Of a stretch of 61,789 nucleotides of DNA, positions 26,633 to 35,496 are shown piece by piece. Within the stretch, counting starts at the first letter, position 1; each line of letters opens with the position of its first letter. A program made the position numbers and the translations under genes. The notes beneath the pieces are model-generated. The model saw only the letters and a list, made by a program, of their open reading frames with translations, did no database searches and was not told where the DNA came from. Source of the DNA: an uncultured Prevotella sp. (GTDB lineage: Bacteria; Bacteroidota; Bacteroidia; Bacteroidales; Bacteroidaceae); contig CAKOVA010000003.1 of NCBI GenBank assembly GCA_934120735.1, positions 1 through 61,789 on the forward strand. Reading direction: 5' to 3'.

Positions 26633-26967
26633 GAGTCGGCGGAAAGATGTTCGATGTTTTTTTCTTTTTTCATCGTTTGGCAAAAGTAAGCAATATCCGT
26701 GATAATCAAGAAAGAAAAGGTTTATTCTTCTTGTTGCGGCATTCATTATGCGCTCAACTACCTGAACAAAGAAATGTTCCAAGCAATGGGGAACGATAAG
26801 AAAAACGAATGCCGGGCCACCTAAATGGTACCCTCGGTTAGAAAATCGTTCTACCTACATGCGACATTGTGGAACGTAATTCATCATGATTCGCTTCATC
26901 AAATGGAAAATAGGAAAATAGGAGAATGAGCATCATCCTAAATCATTGACATACAAGTAATGTAGAC

Positions 26968-27017
26968 AAAAAAAATCCAACTGATAGCATCCTATTTCAG
27001 ATTTCTAACAGTTGGAT
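26968..27017 (-). terminator. Terminator after the lytic transglycosylase gene
   Basis: Minus strand: ATCCAACTG (27009-27017) pairs with CAGTTGGAT (26975-26983) and is followed by a run of eight T (26968-26975). It lies about 40 nt past the stop codon. Confidence 0.7.
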
Positions 27018-27058
27018 CTCTATAAGTCTTAAATCGGTAAAAAAGCGAAACCCTCTAA

Positions 27059-27502
27059 TTATCCTCTCAGCACCTTCATCACTTTCCTGAAGTAATGATG
27101 CGTACTACGGTTACTGTAGTTAGGTCCACCGTTCCATGAACGGATTGCTTTCTCAACGTTGTTATTCGGGTTATACACCGATTGAATCAATAGAAACATC
27201 TCTTTAGACTTTGCCACACTTAGGCGGTCTGACAGCTTGTAGCGTTTCTTGCTGTTACGTCTTTTCAAGATTTGATTGCATTCTGCGACGAGTATCGGCG
27301 TAATCTGCATGACACCTACCGAATTTCCGCTCCTCGCATTGGCTTTTCCATGACTCTCCACATGAATGATTGCCTCCATCACTGGAGTCCAATCGAAATT
27401 GCTTGTTGCACTGGTGCCTTTCTTTTGTCCTGCCATGGCAAAACTGGGAAGAAAGAGCAAGATTATCCATGTTGCAAAAACAATCTTTTTTATTCTCTCC
27501 AT
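27059..27502 (-). CDS. Small SLT-type lytic transglycosylase
   Basis: This enzyme cleaves the MurNAc-GlcNAc bond of peptidoglycan with formation of anhydroMurNAc. Starting at 27502 gives 147 residues with a signal peptide (1-24); the longer frame to 27634 would bury it. The goose-type/SLT core shows the catalytic Glu in IIHVESHG (Glu49), then SVGVMQITP, and later AIRSWNGGPNYS. It is short for the family, a catalytic domain only. A consensus promoter at 27666-27697 predicts a leader of about 155 nt. Confidence 0.88.
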   Translation of the reverse strand: MERIKKIVFATWIILLFLPSFAMAGQKKGTSATSNFDWTPVMEAIIHVESHGKANARSGNSVGVMQITPILVAECNQILKRRNSKKRYKLSDRLSVAKSKEMFLLIQSVYNPNNNVEKAIRSWNGGPNYSNRSTHHYFRKVMKVLRG

Positions 27503-27665
27503 ATTTACTTGTTTATGGAGCCTGGGCTTGACAACGCTCTTGTCAAACATGCCCGGGATGGCAGCTATGTGAAAACTTTTTTTCTGCTCATCCGGCTCCG
27601 TTAGATACTTAGTAGATGGCCTGCTTATAATCACTATAAAATGCCATCTCTATTTTTATCGGGTG

Positions 27666-27697
27666 CAAAGGTATGCAAAAAAAGGCGAACAGACAAA
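27666..27697 (-). promoter_or_regulatory. Promoter of the lytic transglycosylase gene
   Basis: Minus-strand TTTG (27694-27697), 20-nt spacer and TACCTTTG (27666-27673) match the consensus. Confidence 0.65.
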
Positions 27698-27907
27698 TTA
27701 TTCAATCTTTTTAAGTCTAATTTCAAAAATGTAAGACATTGATTTGTTGATAGTTATCATGCTACAACCGTCTATCCATGGGCATTCTGGGATGATTGAA
27801 ACACGATTGACGTGGTGACTGTGAAAATGCAAAACGCCCTCCGATTATCTCAACCGGAAAGCGTTATTCTTTGTTTTCGGTGTCGTTCGCTCCTGTGCGC
27901 GGTGCAT

Positions 27908-28591
27908 TTACTTCGTCACCTTGCGCGCGGTACTTGTGCCATTGCTTCTCACCTCTTTAATAAGGTACAAGCCATGGGTAGGTTCGGCGTTGAGTTGTTG
28001 GCCGTTGAGGTTGTAATACAAGCGGCGCACGACATCGCTTAAACCTTCTGGGAGCAAGTGGTTAACGCCCGATGCGATTTTCTCGGTTACCTTCCAACCT
28101 TTCTGCTCCGCGTCGGCATTGTGCACGTCGGCATTGTTCTGACGCGAGTACACCAGCTGATCGCTCCACGTCACACCTTGGATGGGGTCTTTGCCATTGA
28201 CGTCAGGCAAAGCTGCAATGATTTTGTTCAGTTCAGCGTCAGCAATCGCATTATCCTGAATGAACAGTCCTCGCAGACTTTTCTTGCCCTGAAGGTCGAG
28301 CGTGGTGAGTTTATTATGTTCGGCTGCTACCAGATGGAGGTTTTGGTTGGCCGACAAATCCAGGCTGGCAATCTCATTGCTGTCGCAACGGAGGTAATAC
28401 ATTCTCGGATTTTTAGAGATGTCAAGGGTCGTCAACTGGTTGTTGCCGATATTGAAATCAAACAGGGATGGGTTGTTGCTCACATCGATATTGGTAAGCC
28501 GATTGTGCTCGGCACAAAGCGTGTTGACCATCTTATTGGTTGTAATGTCCAACTCAGAGAGGTTGTTGTAAGAAACACGCAACAACGCCAC
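27908..28591 (-). pseudogene. Leucine-rich-repeat surface protein, 5'-truncated
   Basis: The frame encodes about six 21-residue leucine-rich repeats of the type LTTLDISKNPRMYYLRCDSN, then a linker and a C-terminal piece ending YYNLNGQQLN..GLYLIKEV..KVTK. That tail resembles the conserved C-terminal segment of secreted Prevotella proteins. It opens only with a GTG; a TAA lies nine codons further upstream in frame (about 28615-28617). No signal peptide or N-terminal cap exists. The break falls close to a 22-bp repeat array (28639-28704). It is probably the surviving 3' part of a larger gene; expression from the GTG is possible. Confidence 0.65.
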
Positions 28592-28638
28592 TCCGGCTGA
28601 GACTTGGTGCTGAATTTAGACAGGCATGCAACCTGCTG

Positions 28639-28704
28639 CGCAAACGCATAGAGTTTAGTGTGCAAACCCATAGAGTTTGGAGTGCAAACCCATAGAGTTT
28701 GGAG
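28639..28704. repeat. 22-bp-period dyad array, three units
   Basis: Three units start at 28639, 28661 and 28683; the last two are identical and contain CAAACCCATAGAGTTTG, a CAA-N11-TTG dyad with CAAAC/GTTTG arms. The array begins about 20 bp upstream of the in-frame stop of the truncated LRR gene. Confidence 0.9.
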
Positions 28705-28835
28705 TGGCATCTATGCCAAGTGTCCATCACGCATCAATAACATCTCTCATCTCGCATGAGGAGGGAGGGGTTGCAACTGGGTTTTACGACTGACCCTTAC
28801 TTTCAATTATTTTCAAGACTTGTCTCTATAAAGGC

Positions 28836-28876
28836 AACAAGCGGAAAGCCTTTGCTTATCGGGCTTTCCGCTTGTT
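28836..28876 (-). terminator. Hairpin after tRNA-His
   Basis: A perfect 15-bp inverted repeat, AACAAGCGGAAAGCC (28836-28850) with GGCTTTCCGCTTGTT (28862-28876), begins 9 nt beyond the tRNA 3' end. The T-tract on the minus strand is weak. Confidence 0.6.
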
Positions 28877-28885
28877 AATGGGGTG

Positions 28886-28960
28886 GGTGGCAGGTGGGAC
28901 TCGAACCCACGACATTCAGAACCACAATCTGACGCTCTAACCAACTGAACTACGGCCACC
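28886..28960 (-). tRNA. tRNA-His (GTG)
   Basis: The minus strand folds as a cloverleaf with anticodon loop TTGTGGT (anticodon GTG) and T-arm GTGGGTTCGAGTCCCAC. The histidine-specific extra G (-1, at 28960) faces C73 (28886). The acceptor stem has one C-T mismatch. CCA is not encoded. Confidence 0.93.
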
Positions 28961-28998
28961 ATGTATAAAAAACTTGCTCCCTCACTTGGAAGCGATTG

Positions 28999-29030
28999 CA
29001 AAGATAAGGGATTTATTTAATCCAACCAAA
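28999..29030 (-). promoter_or_regulatory. tRNA-His promoter
   Basis: Minus-strand TTTG (29027-29030), 20-nt spacer and TATCTTTG (28999-29006) match the consensus. The promoter overlaps an inverted repeat AAGGGATTT / AAATCCCTT (29006-29014, 29032-29040), which may be the end of the secG transcript. Confidence 0.65.
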
Positions 29031-29056
29031 CAAATCCCTTATTTTTTATCCATTTT

Positions 29057-29470
29057 CTACTTTGCCGGTTTTACCGGAGCTTTTGGAGCTGCGGGTGCAG
29101 ACTGCGTTCCCTGTGTAGCAGGTGCTGCTTGTCCACCAGCTGCCGGAGCTTGTTGCTGACTGGCACCAAATCCAGGCGTTGTATTCGGGTTGGTGGTCTG
29201 TGTCTCAGTAGCGGTCTTCTCCAACACACTCTGACTGTTGGCTGAGTGAGGAGCCACATAGGCGCATGCTACGCTCAAGACAACCATGGCGATGGCCAAG
29301 CCCCAGGTAGCTTTTTCGATGACGTCGGTCGTTTTTCTAACGCCCATGATGGCGTTTGAAGATGAGAAGTTGGAAGCCAAACCGCCTCCTTTTGACTCTT
29401 GGATCAATACGATTCCCACCATCAACAAGGACGCAAGAACGATGAGTCCAACGAATAATGTGTACATCAT
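29057..29470 (-). CDS. secG: Preprotein translocase subunit SecG
   Basis: SecG is the small accessory subunit of the SecYEG channel. The 137 residues have two membrane helices (about 3-22 and 54-73) joined by the conserved loop LIQESKGGGLASNF, followed by VRKTTDVIEKATW. The Ala/Pro/Gln-rich tail of about 50 residues is common in Bacteroidetes SecG. It lies 4 bp behind the TPR-like gene and ends the operon that starts with the sigma-54-type activator. Confidence 0.95.
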   Translation of the reverse strand: MMYTLFVGLIVLASLLMVGIVLIQESKGGGLASNFSSSNAIMGVRKTTDVIEKATWGLAIAMVVLSVACAYVAPHSANSQSVLEKTATETQTTNPNTTPGFGASQQQAPAAGGQAAPATQGTQSAPAAPKAPVKPAK

Positions 29471-29474
29471 TTTC

Positions 29475-30227
29475 TTATTTGTTTATTTTATTGTTTAATA
29501 TTAATTTCTCTAAAAAACGTAATTGGTCTGCAAAGTAACTATTTTTTTTTGGATAATTCAAATTTAATCGCTGAATTATTTCCAATGCCTGTTCATATCT
29601 CCCCTGCTTGATGTATATTTTGGCCAGTGTCTCGGTGAAGTATCCTTCATCCGGTTCACTGTTTTCGTTTTCCTCTTGCAGTTCCGGAAGATATTCGGGC
29701 GTGTCGTTCAATTGGATGCGCCCATCGCCGCTTTTCTCTATGAAGCTGTCGATGAGTTCCTGCCCTTTGAGGTGTAGTGAGGGTGACGACTCCTGCTGTT
29801 CCTCGCTATTTTCCACCTCCATGAGGTAAGCCACATAGTCAACGGCAGCATCTGCTGGTGTGGGCTTGCGCTTCTTGCAGGTCTCCTCTTCATCGGCTGG
29901 AATGGTTTCCAGGAAATTGTCAATCAGCGAGATGGTACGGTCGTCATCCACAGGTTGATTTTGTGGATTCTGTTTATCCTTGTCCGCCCGTTTGAGTTGG
30001 TAGTGTGCCGCTTCGATGAGATTGAAGAGTACCTTCCGGTCGGTGAGATAAATGGCGGCTCGACGCAGTTCTTCATCAAACGAAGGATCGTGCAGAAGAT
30101 ACAGGTTTTGCAACATCAGCAACCTTGCCGTCTGATAATACGGGTGAAGAGCAAGCAGACTTCTCAAGTCATAGAGCGTCTCCTTGTCCATCGTTTCAGG
30201 ATGTTGTATCAGTCGGGTCAGATCCAT
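29475..30227 (-). CDS. TPR-like hypothetical protein of the lptE-secG operon
   Basis: The 250-residue helical protein has an N-terminal region (about 1-80) of paired helices, an acidic low-complexity middle, and near the C-terminus a recognisable tetratricopeptide helix pair, AKIYIKQGRYEQALEIIQRL. There is no signal peptide, so it is probably cytoplasmic. The gene is conserved in this position between lptE and secG in Bacteroidetes as far as I recall. Function unknown. Confidence 0.8.
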   Translation of the reverse strand: MDLTRLIQHPETMDKETLYDLRSLLALHPYYQTARLLMLQNLYLLHDPSFDEELRRAAIYLTDRKVLFNLIEAAHYQLKRADKDKQNPQNQPVDDDRTISLIDNFLETIPADEEETCKKRKPTPADAAVDYVAYLMEVENSEEQQESSPSLHLKGQELIDSFIEKSGDGRIQLNDTPEYLPELQEENENSEPDEGYFTETLAKIYIKQGRYEQALEIIQRLNLNYPKKNSYFADQLRFLEKLILNNKINK

Positions 30228-30251
30228 CTGTAGGTTGTTGATTGCTTGAAA

Positions 30252-30782
30252 TTACCAGTTGGCTACGGTCGCGTTGAAAATTTGGTCTGCAAGGTCTTTC
30301 ACCATTTGTGATACCAATTCTTCTTGTACCGAGTTCAGGTTCTGCGTTGTCTCGTACGACTTCGCTGATGAGAACTGCCTTTCAAAGTCTTCCGTATGAT
30401 TGACGTTGTTGGTGAAGCGCACGTTCACCGTGAGGGTAAGTTCGGTTTGCGCCGAATGTCCTTCGCTGGAGACCGACTTGTTGCGCTGCGTGTACGACAC
30501 AATCTCGCCTTCTATCTTCAGGTCGCCATTACGCCTCACCTGCTGTAGACGGGTGTGGTTAGCGAAAACGTCTTTCAGTTCGTTGTTGAACATCGGCCCC
30601 ATCGGTCCCCACACATAACTACTTCGTATGGGAAAGTCGACGATTTGGATGGTCTTGGTCTTGGTGTAGTCGATGCTGGCACCATTAAACTTATAGCTAA
30701 CCGAGCAAGCCATGAGCACACAGCCCACAACAAGACTGATGATAAGGTTGCCACATGCGTGGTGATATCTTCTTGTTGCCAT
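30252..30782 (-). CDS. lptE: LptE-family LPS-assembly lipoprotein
   Basis: LptE plugs the LptD barrel that inserts lipopolysaccharide into the outer membrane. Starting at 30782 gives 176 residues with a lipoprotein signal (Cys26, after GCVLMA) and only 4 bp to the upstream stop; longer starts overlap that gene. The mature part shows the family's VSYKFNGASIDYTKTKTI and FANHTRLQQV..GDLKIEGEI pattern. Confidence 0.88.
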   Translation of the reverse strand: MATRRYHHACGNLIISLVVGCVLMACSVSYKFNGASIDYTKTKTIQIVDFPIRSSYVWGPMGPMFNNELKDVFANHTRLQQVRRNGDLKIEGEIVSYTQRNKSVSSEGHSAQTELTLTVNVRFTNNVNHTEDFERQFSSAKSYETTQNLNSVQEELVSQMVKDLADQIFNATVANW

Positions 30783-30786
30783 ACCG

Positions 30787-32052
30787 TCAACTCTTGTCCA
30801 GTCCATATTGTTTAATTCTTCTATACAGTGTACGGTCAGAAATGCCGAGTTCCTGTGCGGCTTTCTTGCGGTTGCCACCATTACGTTCGAGAGCCTTCTC
30901 CACCATTTTTCGCCCGAGGTCGTTCAAGTTCAGGCTCTCAGGTTCAGTCACTTCCTCCACAATAAAATCCTCTGCGTCGGCCGATGGCCGTACGGTTGCC
31001 TGCGGTGCAGTTACCTGGGGGTGCTGCGGCATATTGGGATATCCTGCCAGTTTATTATCCAACGCATGCACCTGTCCTTGATAAGCCACACCAACGTTTT
31101 GCTGTTGCGCCTCGTTAAGTTGCTTTCTAAGGCTGTTCATGTCCCGGCGGAGGTCACTCACGTTGCCCCTCAGTTCGTACAATATTTTATACAGTATCTC
31201 GCGCTCACTCTCGTAGCTGTGCGATCCTTGTGGCGAGATGGGTGCCAGCTGCGTGCTTTCGGGATCGCGTGGGATGAACTGTTGCAACAGCTGTGCGTTA
31301 ATCTCCCTGTCTTTCACCAACACCGACATCTGCTCTGTGATGTTCTTCAGCTGCCGAACGTTGCCCGGCCACTTGTAATTCAGCATCAGCTGTTTGGCGT
31401 CTTCGGTGAGACTAATCTTTGGCAGGCGGTATTTCTCGGCCATCTGCATCGAGAACAAGCGGAACAGCAAAATCACGTCTTCCCCACGATCGCGTAGGGG
31501 AGGCATCTTGATGGGGATGGTGTTAAGACGATAATACAAGTCTTCTCTAAACCGTCCCTCACTGATAGCTTTAGGCATGTTCACGTTGGTGGCGGCCACG
31601 ATGCGCACATCGGTCTTGCGAATCTCTTGTCCGCCCACGCGGATATATTCGCCTGTTTCCAGCACACGCAGCAAGCGAGCTTGCGTAGCCAATGGCAATT
31701 CACCCACCTCGTCCAAGAAGATGGTGCCTTTGTTGGCTATGCCAAAATAGCCTTCGCTCTCACCGATGGCACCGGTGAACGACCCTTTCTCGTGTCCGAA
31801 CAATTCACTATCGATGGTTCCTTCAGGGATAGAGCCACAGTTGATTGCAAAATACCGTTCTCTTCTTCGAGGTGAATGGTCGTGAATAACGCGCGGAACG
31901 ATTTCTTTGCCCACACCACTCTCTCCGAATATCAAGACCGACAGATCAGTGGGTGCAACCTGAAGGGCCACATCCAGCGCATGGTTCAGCTCGTCAGAGT
32001 TGCCCACGATGCTGTAACGCTGCTTAACTTTCTGCAATTCCGAAGTGTTCAT
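30787..32052 (-). CDS. Sigma-54-type AAA+ transcriptional activator, no receiver domain
   Basis: Such activators hydrolyse ATP to remodel sigma-54 RNA polymerase. The 421 residues begin almost at once with the AAA+ domain: Walker A GESGVGKE (43-50), the sigma-54 contact loop as GSFTGA (90-95; the usual form is GAFTGA), Walker B FLDEVGEL, and WPGNVRQLKN. A poorly conserved linker (about 285-370) leads to a Fis-type helix-turn-helix (about 375-418, KKAAQELGISDRTLYRRI). No sensory or receiver domain is present, so activity must be controlled otherwise. It heads the operon with lptE, the TPR-like gene and secG. Confidence 0.93.
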   Translation of the reverse strand: MNTSELQKVKQRYSIVGNSDELNHALDVALQVAPTDLSVLIFGESGVGKEIVPRVIHDHSPRRRERYFAINCGSIPEGTIDSELFGHEKGSFTGAIGESEGYFGIANKGTIFLDEVGELPLATQARLLRVLETGEYIRVGGQEIRKTDVRIVAATNVNMPKAISEGRFREDLYYRLNTIPIKMPPLRDRGEDVILLFRLFSMQMAEKYRLPKISLTEDAKQLMLNYKWPGNVRQLKNITEQMSVLVKDREINAQLLQQFIPRDPESTQLAPISPQGSHSYESEREILYKILYELRGNVSDLRRDMNSLRKQLNEAQQQNVGVAYQGQVHALDNKLAGYPNMPQHPQVTAPQATVRPSADAEDFIVEEVTEPESLNLNDLGRKMVEKALERNGGNRKKAAQELGISDRTLYRRIKQYGLDKS

Positions 32053-32059
32053 TGGTTGA

Positions 32060-32067
32060 CAAAATTA
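32060..32067 (-). promoter_or_regulatory. -7 box abutting the activator start codon
   Basis: TAATTTTG on the minus strand matches TAnnTTTG and ends 7 nt before the ATG at 32052. TTG at 32090-32092 is a candidate -33 with a 22-nt spacer, slightly long. Nothing else was found in 32068-32360 apart from an unassigned TATCTTTG on the plus strand (32294-32301). Confidence 0.4.
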
Positions 32068-32360
32068 AACAATTTATTCGAGATAGCCGCAAGGATGGCT
32101 GAGTTTTTATAGCTTAGATAATCGGTTTACATATGTCAGTGGAACTTAGAAAAATAAAAGTTGACAGCCATGTAGATTTTCTAAAATGGTCTAATTCGAG
32201 TACTTTAAAATATGGATTATTCAGAAAATTTTGTGCGGAGAATAGGATGTTTCCTAATTTTACCACATCCTACTCCATTTTCAACACCCTGAGTATCTTT
32301 GCCAATTCGCTAATATCCTAAGTTCGTTACTGGTCATCATGTTGAAGCCTATTGATGTAA

Positions 32361-32666
32361 CTATCCTATTGGCTTTGAAATGTCTATGCGCAATCCGAGA
32401 GAGTTGACAAGGCGAAAGAATAGTCCTACTCCAGGCTCAATCAATCCGTTTTCTATTTTTGATATGTATGACTTGGTCGTTCCTGCTTTTTCTGCCAATT
32501 CGGTTTGTGTCATTTTTGCTTCCTTGCGTGCTTGTAAAAGGATTTGCGAAGCATAAAAAGCCTTTGCCTCATTTTCAAACTGCACTCGTTGCGGTGTACC
32601 CTCCTTGCCGTATTTTGCATCCAGCACGAGATCGTAGTCTTCAATCTTGTGGTTGTTTGTCTTCAT
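32361..32666 (-). CDS. Xre-family antitoxin (HigA-like)
   Basis: The 101 residues contain a C-terminal Xre helix-turn-helix (about 38-92: EAKMTQTELAEKAGTTKSYISKIENG) preceded by a short N-terminal arm. It overlaps the upstream toxin gene by 26 bp, so the two are translated together. It probably neutralises the toxin and represses the operon by binding the promoter at 32981-33011. Confidence 0.88.
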   Translation of the reverse strand: MKTNNHKIEDYDLVLDAKYGKEGTPQRVQFENEAKAFYASQILLQARKEAKMTQTELAEKAGTTKSYISKIENGLIEPGVGLFFRLVNSLGLRIDISKPIG

Positions 32667-32976
32667 AATAAGCCTCCTTTATTTTTAGTGCCTTTTCTAT
32701 TTCTTGTCTGGGTGTTTTCTGAGTCTTTTTGTGAAAGCCGTTGAACAGCACCACGATTTGTCCGTTGTCAAAAATAAAGAATACACGGTAGATATTGCTC
32801 TCGTATTCAATTCGCAATTCAAACAATCCATCTCGGATTGCTTTGACAAACTTTGACGAAAGTCTTTCCTGTGTTTTCAGTAGCTGCAAGGCGTAGTCTA
32901 TCTTTCGCTGTACTTTCTCATCCAGCGTCTGCATGAATGCCTGAAAATAGCCACCGTATGTTCTTATTCGTCTCAT
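32641..32976 (-). CDS. HigB/RelE-type toxin (Gp49-like)
   Basis: Toxins of this family are ribosome-dependent mRNA endonucleases. The 111 residues show LSSKFVKAIRDGLFELRIEY, IYRVFFIFDNGQIVVLFNGF and the terminal KKTQKTPRQEIEKAL, all typical. The toxin precedes the antitoxin, the order of higBA systems. The promoter's -7 box ends 4 nt before the ATG, pointing to a leaderless mRNA. A second, clearly different pair lies at 59447-60129. Confidence 0.9.
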   Translation of the reverse strand: MRRIRTYGGYFQAFMQTLDEKVQRKIDYALQLLKTQERLSSKFVKAIRDGLFELRIEYESNIYRVFFIFDNGQIVVLFNGFHKKTQKTPRQEIEKALKIKEAYYEDKQPQD

Positions 32977-32980
32977 ACTG

Positions 32981-33011
32981 CAAAAGTAGCAAAAGTTTCT
33001 ATATATAACAA
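32981..33011 (-). promoter_or_regulatory. Promoter of the toxin-antitoxin operon, leaderless
   Basis: Minus-strand TTG (33009-33011), 20-nt spacer and TACTTTTG (32981-32988) match the consensus. Initiation would fall on or beside the ATG at 32976. Confidence 0.6.
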
Positions 33012-33248
33012 CTTTTCCCGCTGTTTTTTATTTGTATTCAAATTATTAGTCCCCGAAATCAAGAAACAAATCTATGTCCTTTGTCGGATATGCTTTGTTG
33101 AGAGTTACACTGTAATATGAGTTTCCCGGACTATTAGAAGAATTTATAGCCACACGCAAATAAACAAGGATTGAAATCACTTGCGGCCGTTCCACCTTAA
33201 TTATATAATTATATAGCATTCATCAGTCTGTCCCTTCCATCCGGAAGG

Positions 33249-34313
33249 TCAAGGCGTGGCCTTCGTCTGATCCTGGCCCTTTCGTTCGTTGATTTTGATA
33301 AACAACAGGCCGATGCCCGTCCACACTAACTCACGTAATCTGACCAGCAGAGCCACGAAGATACCCGCGCTGGCCGTCATGCCCAGGGCCGATACCGACA
33401 TCAGGAAGCCGCCCTCGCGGCCGCCCAATTGTAGGGGCATGAAGAACAATAAGTTGGCAAACAGCGACGTAAACGCCAACACCAGCACACAATGCAGATA
33501 GTCTACATGTGGCATGAGCACCATCAAAATGAACATCACCTCCAGTGCCGACAAGAACCTGCATGCCATCTCCAACGCCACGGCCGACAAAAAAGTCTTG
33601 GGATTTTGCTGATGCAAAGCCGCAATTTGCCGATCCACGGTGTCCAGCTGCTGCCTGTGTTTCTCCACGAAAGGCTGCGCCCACTTCTTGACAAACGGTA
33701 TGTGGCGCAGCACATTCATCATGCGCACCGCCAACCCCTTCTGATATCCCACCAGAAAGAACCAAATACCCAGTCCGCAGAACACCGCTGCGGCAGCCAA
33801 CAACAGCCCCATCTTAACAGACATGGGCTGTGTGAGCAGGTGCAACACGATGCAGACGGCCCAGAAACAAAAATGGGTGAAGATGTGTGTCATCACATAT
33901 AGAATCACCGATGACGACGCTCGCTCGGCTCCTATTCGTGGCGACAGCTCCATGATGCGGTAAGGCTCGCCACCCATCAATCCACCAGGTGTGGCATAAT
34001 TGAGAGCGAATCCCGACACGGTAATCTTGTAGAGCCACCAAAAACCCACCTTCCCCTCTGGCTTCCCAGCTGCGTTGTCGTCACCACTTGTCGGTTTTTG
34101 CGACGGATGAACAGGCTCACTGCTTCGGATAATCAGGTACCAAGCTGCGGTGTTGAACATATACAACACTGCCCATAAGGCAACAATAGCAAAGAACCAA
34201 TAGCCAGCATGGGTCAACCCGTTCCACACTTCGGTGAAATTGAGTTGGGTGACCATGATAATTAGTATGACTAACCCAAAGATGAAGAAGGCATTCTGAT
34301 ATTTACTTTTCAT
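33249..34313 (-). CDS. Lysylphosphatidylglycerol-synthase-TM / UPF0104 flippase-like membrane protein
   Basis: The 354-residue protein has about eight membrane helices and the family's [15 protein letters not shown] motif (about 106-120) and GGREGGFLM late in the sequence. It corresponds to the membrane half of MprF-type proteins, without the catalytic lysyl-transferase half. Members are thought to move lipids or lipid-linked molecules across the inner membrane; the substrate is unknown. Its start overlaps the pdxA end by 11 bp, so the two are co-translated. Confidence 0.85.
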   Translation of the reverse strand: MKSKYQNAFFIFGLVILIIMVTQLNFTEVWNGLTHAGYWFFAIVALWAVLYMFNTAAWYLIIRSSEPVHPSQKPTSGDDNAAGKPEGKVGFWWLYKITVSGFALNYATPGGLMGGEPYRIMELSPRIGAERASSSVILYVMTHIFTHFCFWAVCIVLHLLTQPMSVKMGLLLAAAAVFCGLGIWFFLVGYQKGLAVRMMNVLRHIPFVKKWAQPFVEKHRQQLDTVDRQIAALHQQNPKTFLSAVALEMACRFLSALEVMFILMVLMPHVDYLHCVLVLAFTSLFANLLFFMPLQLGGREGGFLMSVSALGMTASAGIFVALLVRLRELVWTGIGLLFIKINERKGQDQTKATP

Positions 34314-35427
34314 CTTTCTTTGGCTGACTGGCCTGCTGCTCGCCCTTCATCTGACGTTTGGGCGCATTGAAGCGACCCTTGCCACGGTCCTCACGGCGTT
34401 CATGATAAAGCTTGGGCAGCGGATTTTTCATCGGCTCGTCATAGTTGAAGCGGTTGCGATAGATGTCGATGGCCAGATAAACGGCTTGCCGCAGTGGGTT
34501 CTCGTTGATAACACCCTGACCGGCCACCTCGAACATTGGCGTATAATTGGTTTTGGTGCATACGATAGGCAGGTTGGCGATGGTGCTCACACCCTCTTCC
34601 AGCGACAGCGTCTTAAAAGGCAACATGGCCTGGTCGTGATACATCGCTAAGATGCCATCAAACGCATCATATTCGTTGGAGCCAAAGAACGTCTCGGCCG
34701 CATAAGGACCGAATGCGCACATGCCGGCATCCGAAAGCTTGGCAACGGCCGGACGAATGATTTCCTGTTCCTCTACCCCATCGGCCTTCGGATTAAGACC
34801 CAGCACTGCAATTCGCGGGTTGGCGACACGCAGATCACGCTTTAAGGTGAGGTACAGGATAGCTGCCTTGTGAACAATGTTCTCTAACGTGATGTTCTCC
34901 ATGGCCGCTTTCAGGGGTTGATCGTCGGCCACCATGGCCACGTGCATGAAGTCGTTCAGGTACAATGTGGTGGTTTGCTTCCCCTCTCCCAAGCAAGTCT
35001 GTAGGTAATTTTCCAAACTATCGAATGTGAGGTTGCCAAACTTAATGCCATCGGCGCTCATGGGAGCCGCCACCAGCACGTCGTAAACACCTTCCCGATA
35101 ATCGGTCATGGCACGGTCGAGGGCACGCACTGCCGCCTGTCCCGACTCTTCCGTAGGGGTTCCCAACTCCACTTTCACCTCGTCATCAAAGCAGGTCATC
35201 AGGTTGATGCGACCGTCGCACACCTCATCAGCCGTATTGATGATGCTGAAGTTGGCCTGGATGTCCAGCGCCTTTCGGTGGTAAGCAGCAATCTTGGGCG
35301 ACCCATAGATGATGGGCGTGCAGAGCTCTAACATCTCAGGAGCTGCGAAAGTTTTAAAAATTAGTTCATATCCGATACCGTTTGTATCACCGTGTGTAAG
35401 AGCCACACGAATTTTTCTGTTGTTCAT
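34303..35427 (-). CDS. pdxA: 4-hydroxythreonine-4-phosphate dehydrogenase
   Basis: PdxA oxidises 4-phosphohydroxy-L-threonine with NAD in pyridoxal phosphate synthesis. The 374 residues show [16 protein letters not shown], the substrate site [11 protein letters not shown], metal-binding histidines in [11 protein letters not shown] and [14 protein letters not shown], and [16 protein letters not shown] basic, disordered tail of about 35 residues (after [15 protein letters not shown]) extends beyond the usual end of the family. The flippase-like gene overlaps its 3' end. Confidence 0.93.
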   Translation of the reverse strand: MNNRKIRVALTHGDTNGIGYELIFKTFAAPEMLELCTPIIYGSPKIAAYHRKALDIQANFSIINTADEVCDGRINLMTCFDDEVKVELGTPTEESGQAAVRALDRAMTDYREGVYDVLVAAPMSADGIKFGNLTFDSLENYLQTCLGEGKQTTTLYLNDFMHVAMVADDQPLKAAMENITLENIVHKAAILYLTLKRDLRVANPRIAVLGLNPKADGVEEQEIIRPAVAKLSDAGMCAFGPYAAETFFGSNEYDAFDGILAMYHDQAMLPFKTLSLEEGVSTIANLPIVCTKTNYTPMFEVAGQGVINENPLRQAVYLAIDIYRNRFNYDEPMKNPLPKLYHERREDRGKGRFNAPKRQMKGEQQASQPKKDEK

Positions 35428-35496
35428 AAGAGAATTTGTTTATATATCATGAGGATCATGAGTGACGGCTGTGGCCTGTCCTCGCTCCCCCTATCT

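Noticed and set aside
25410..26886. A 16-bp near-repeat (GGAACTTAATTCATCA at 25410-25425 and 26871-26886) flanking the glycosyltransferase region
   Set aside because: Too short and AT-rich to support a mobile unit; probably part of a background intergenic repeat or chance.
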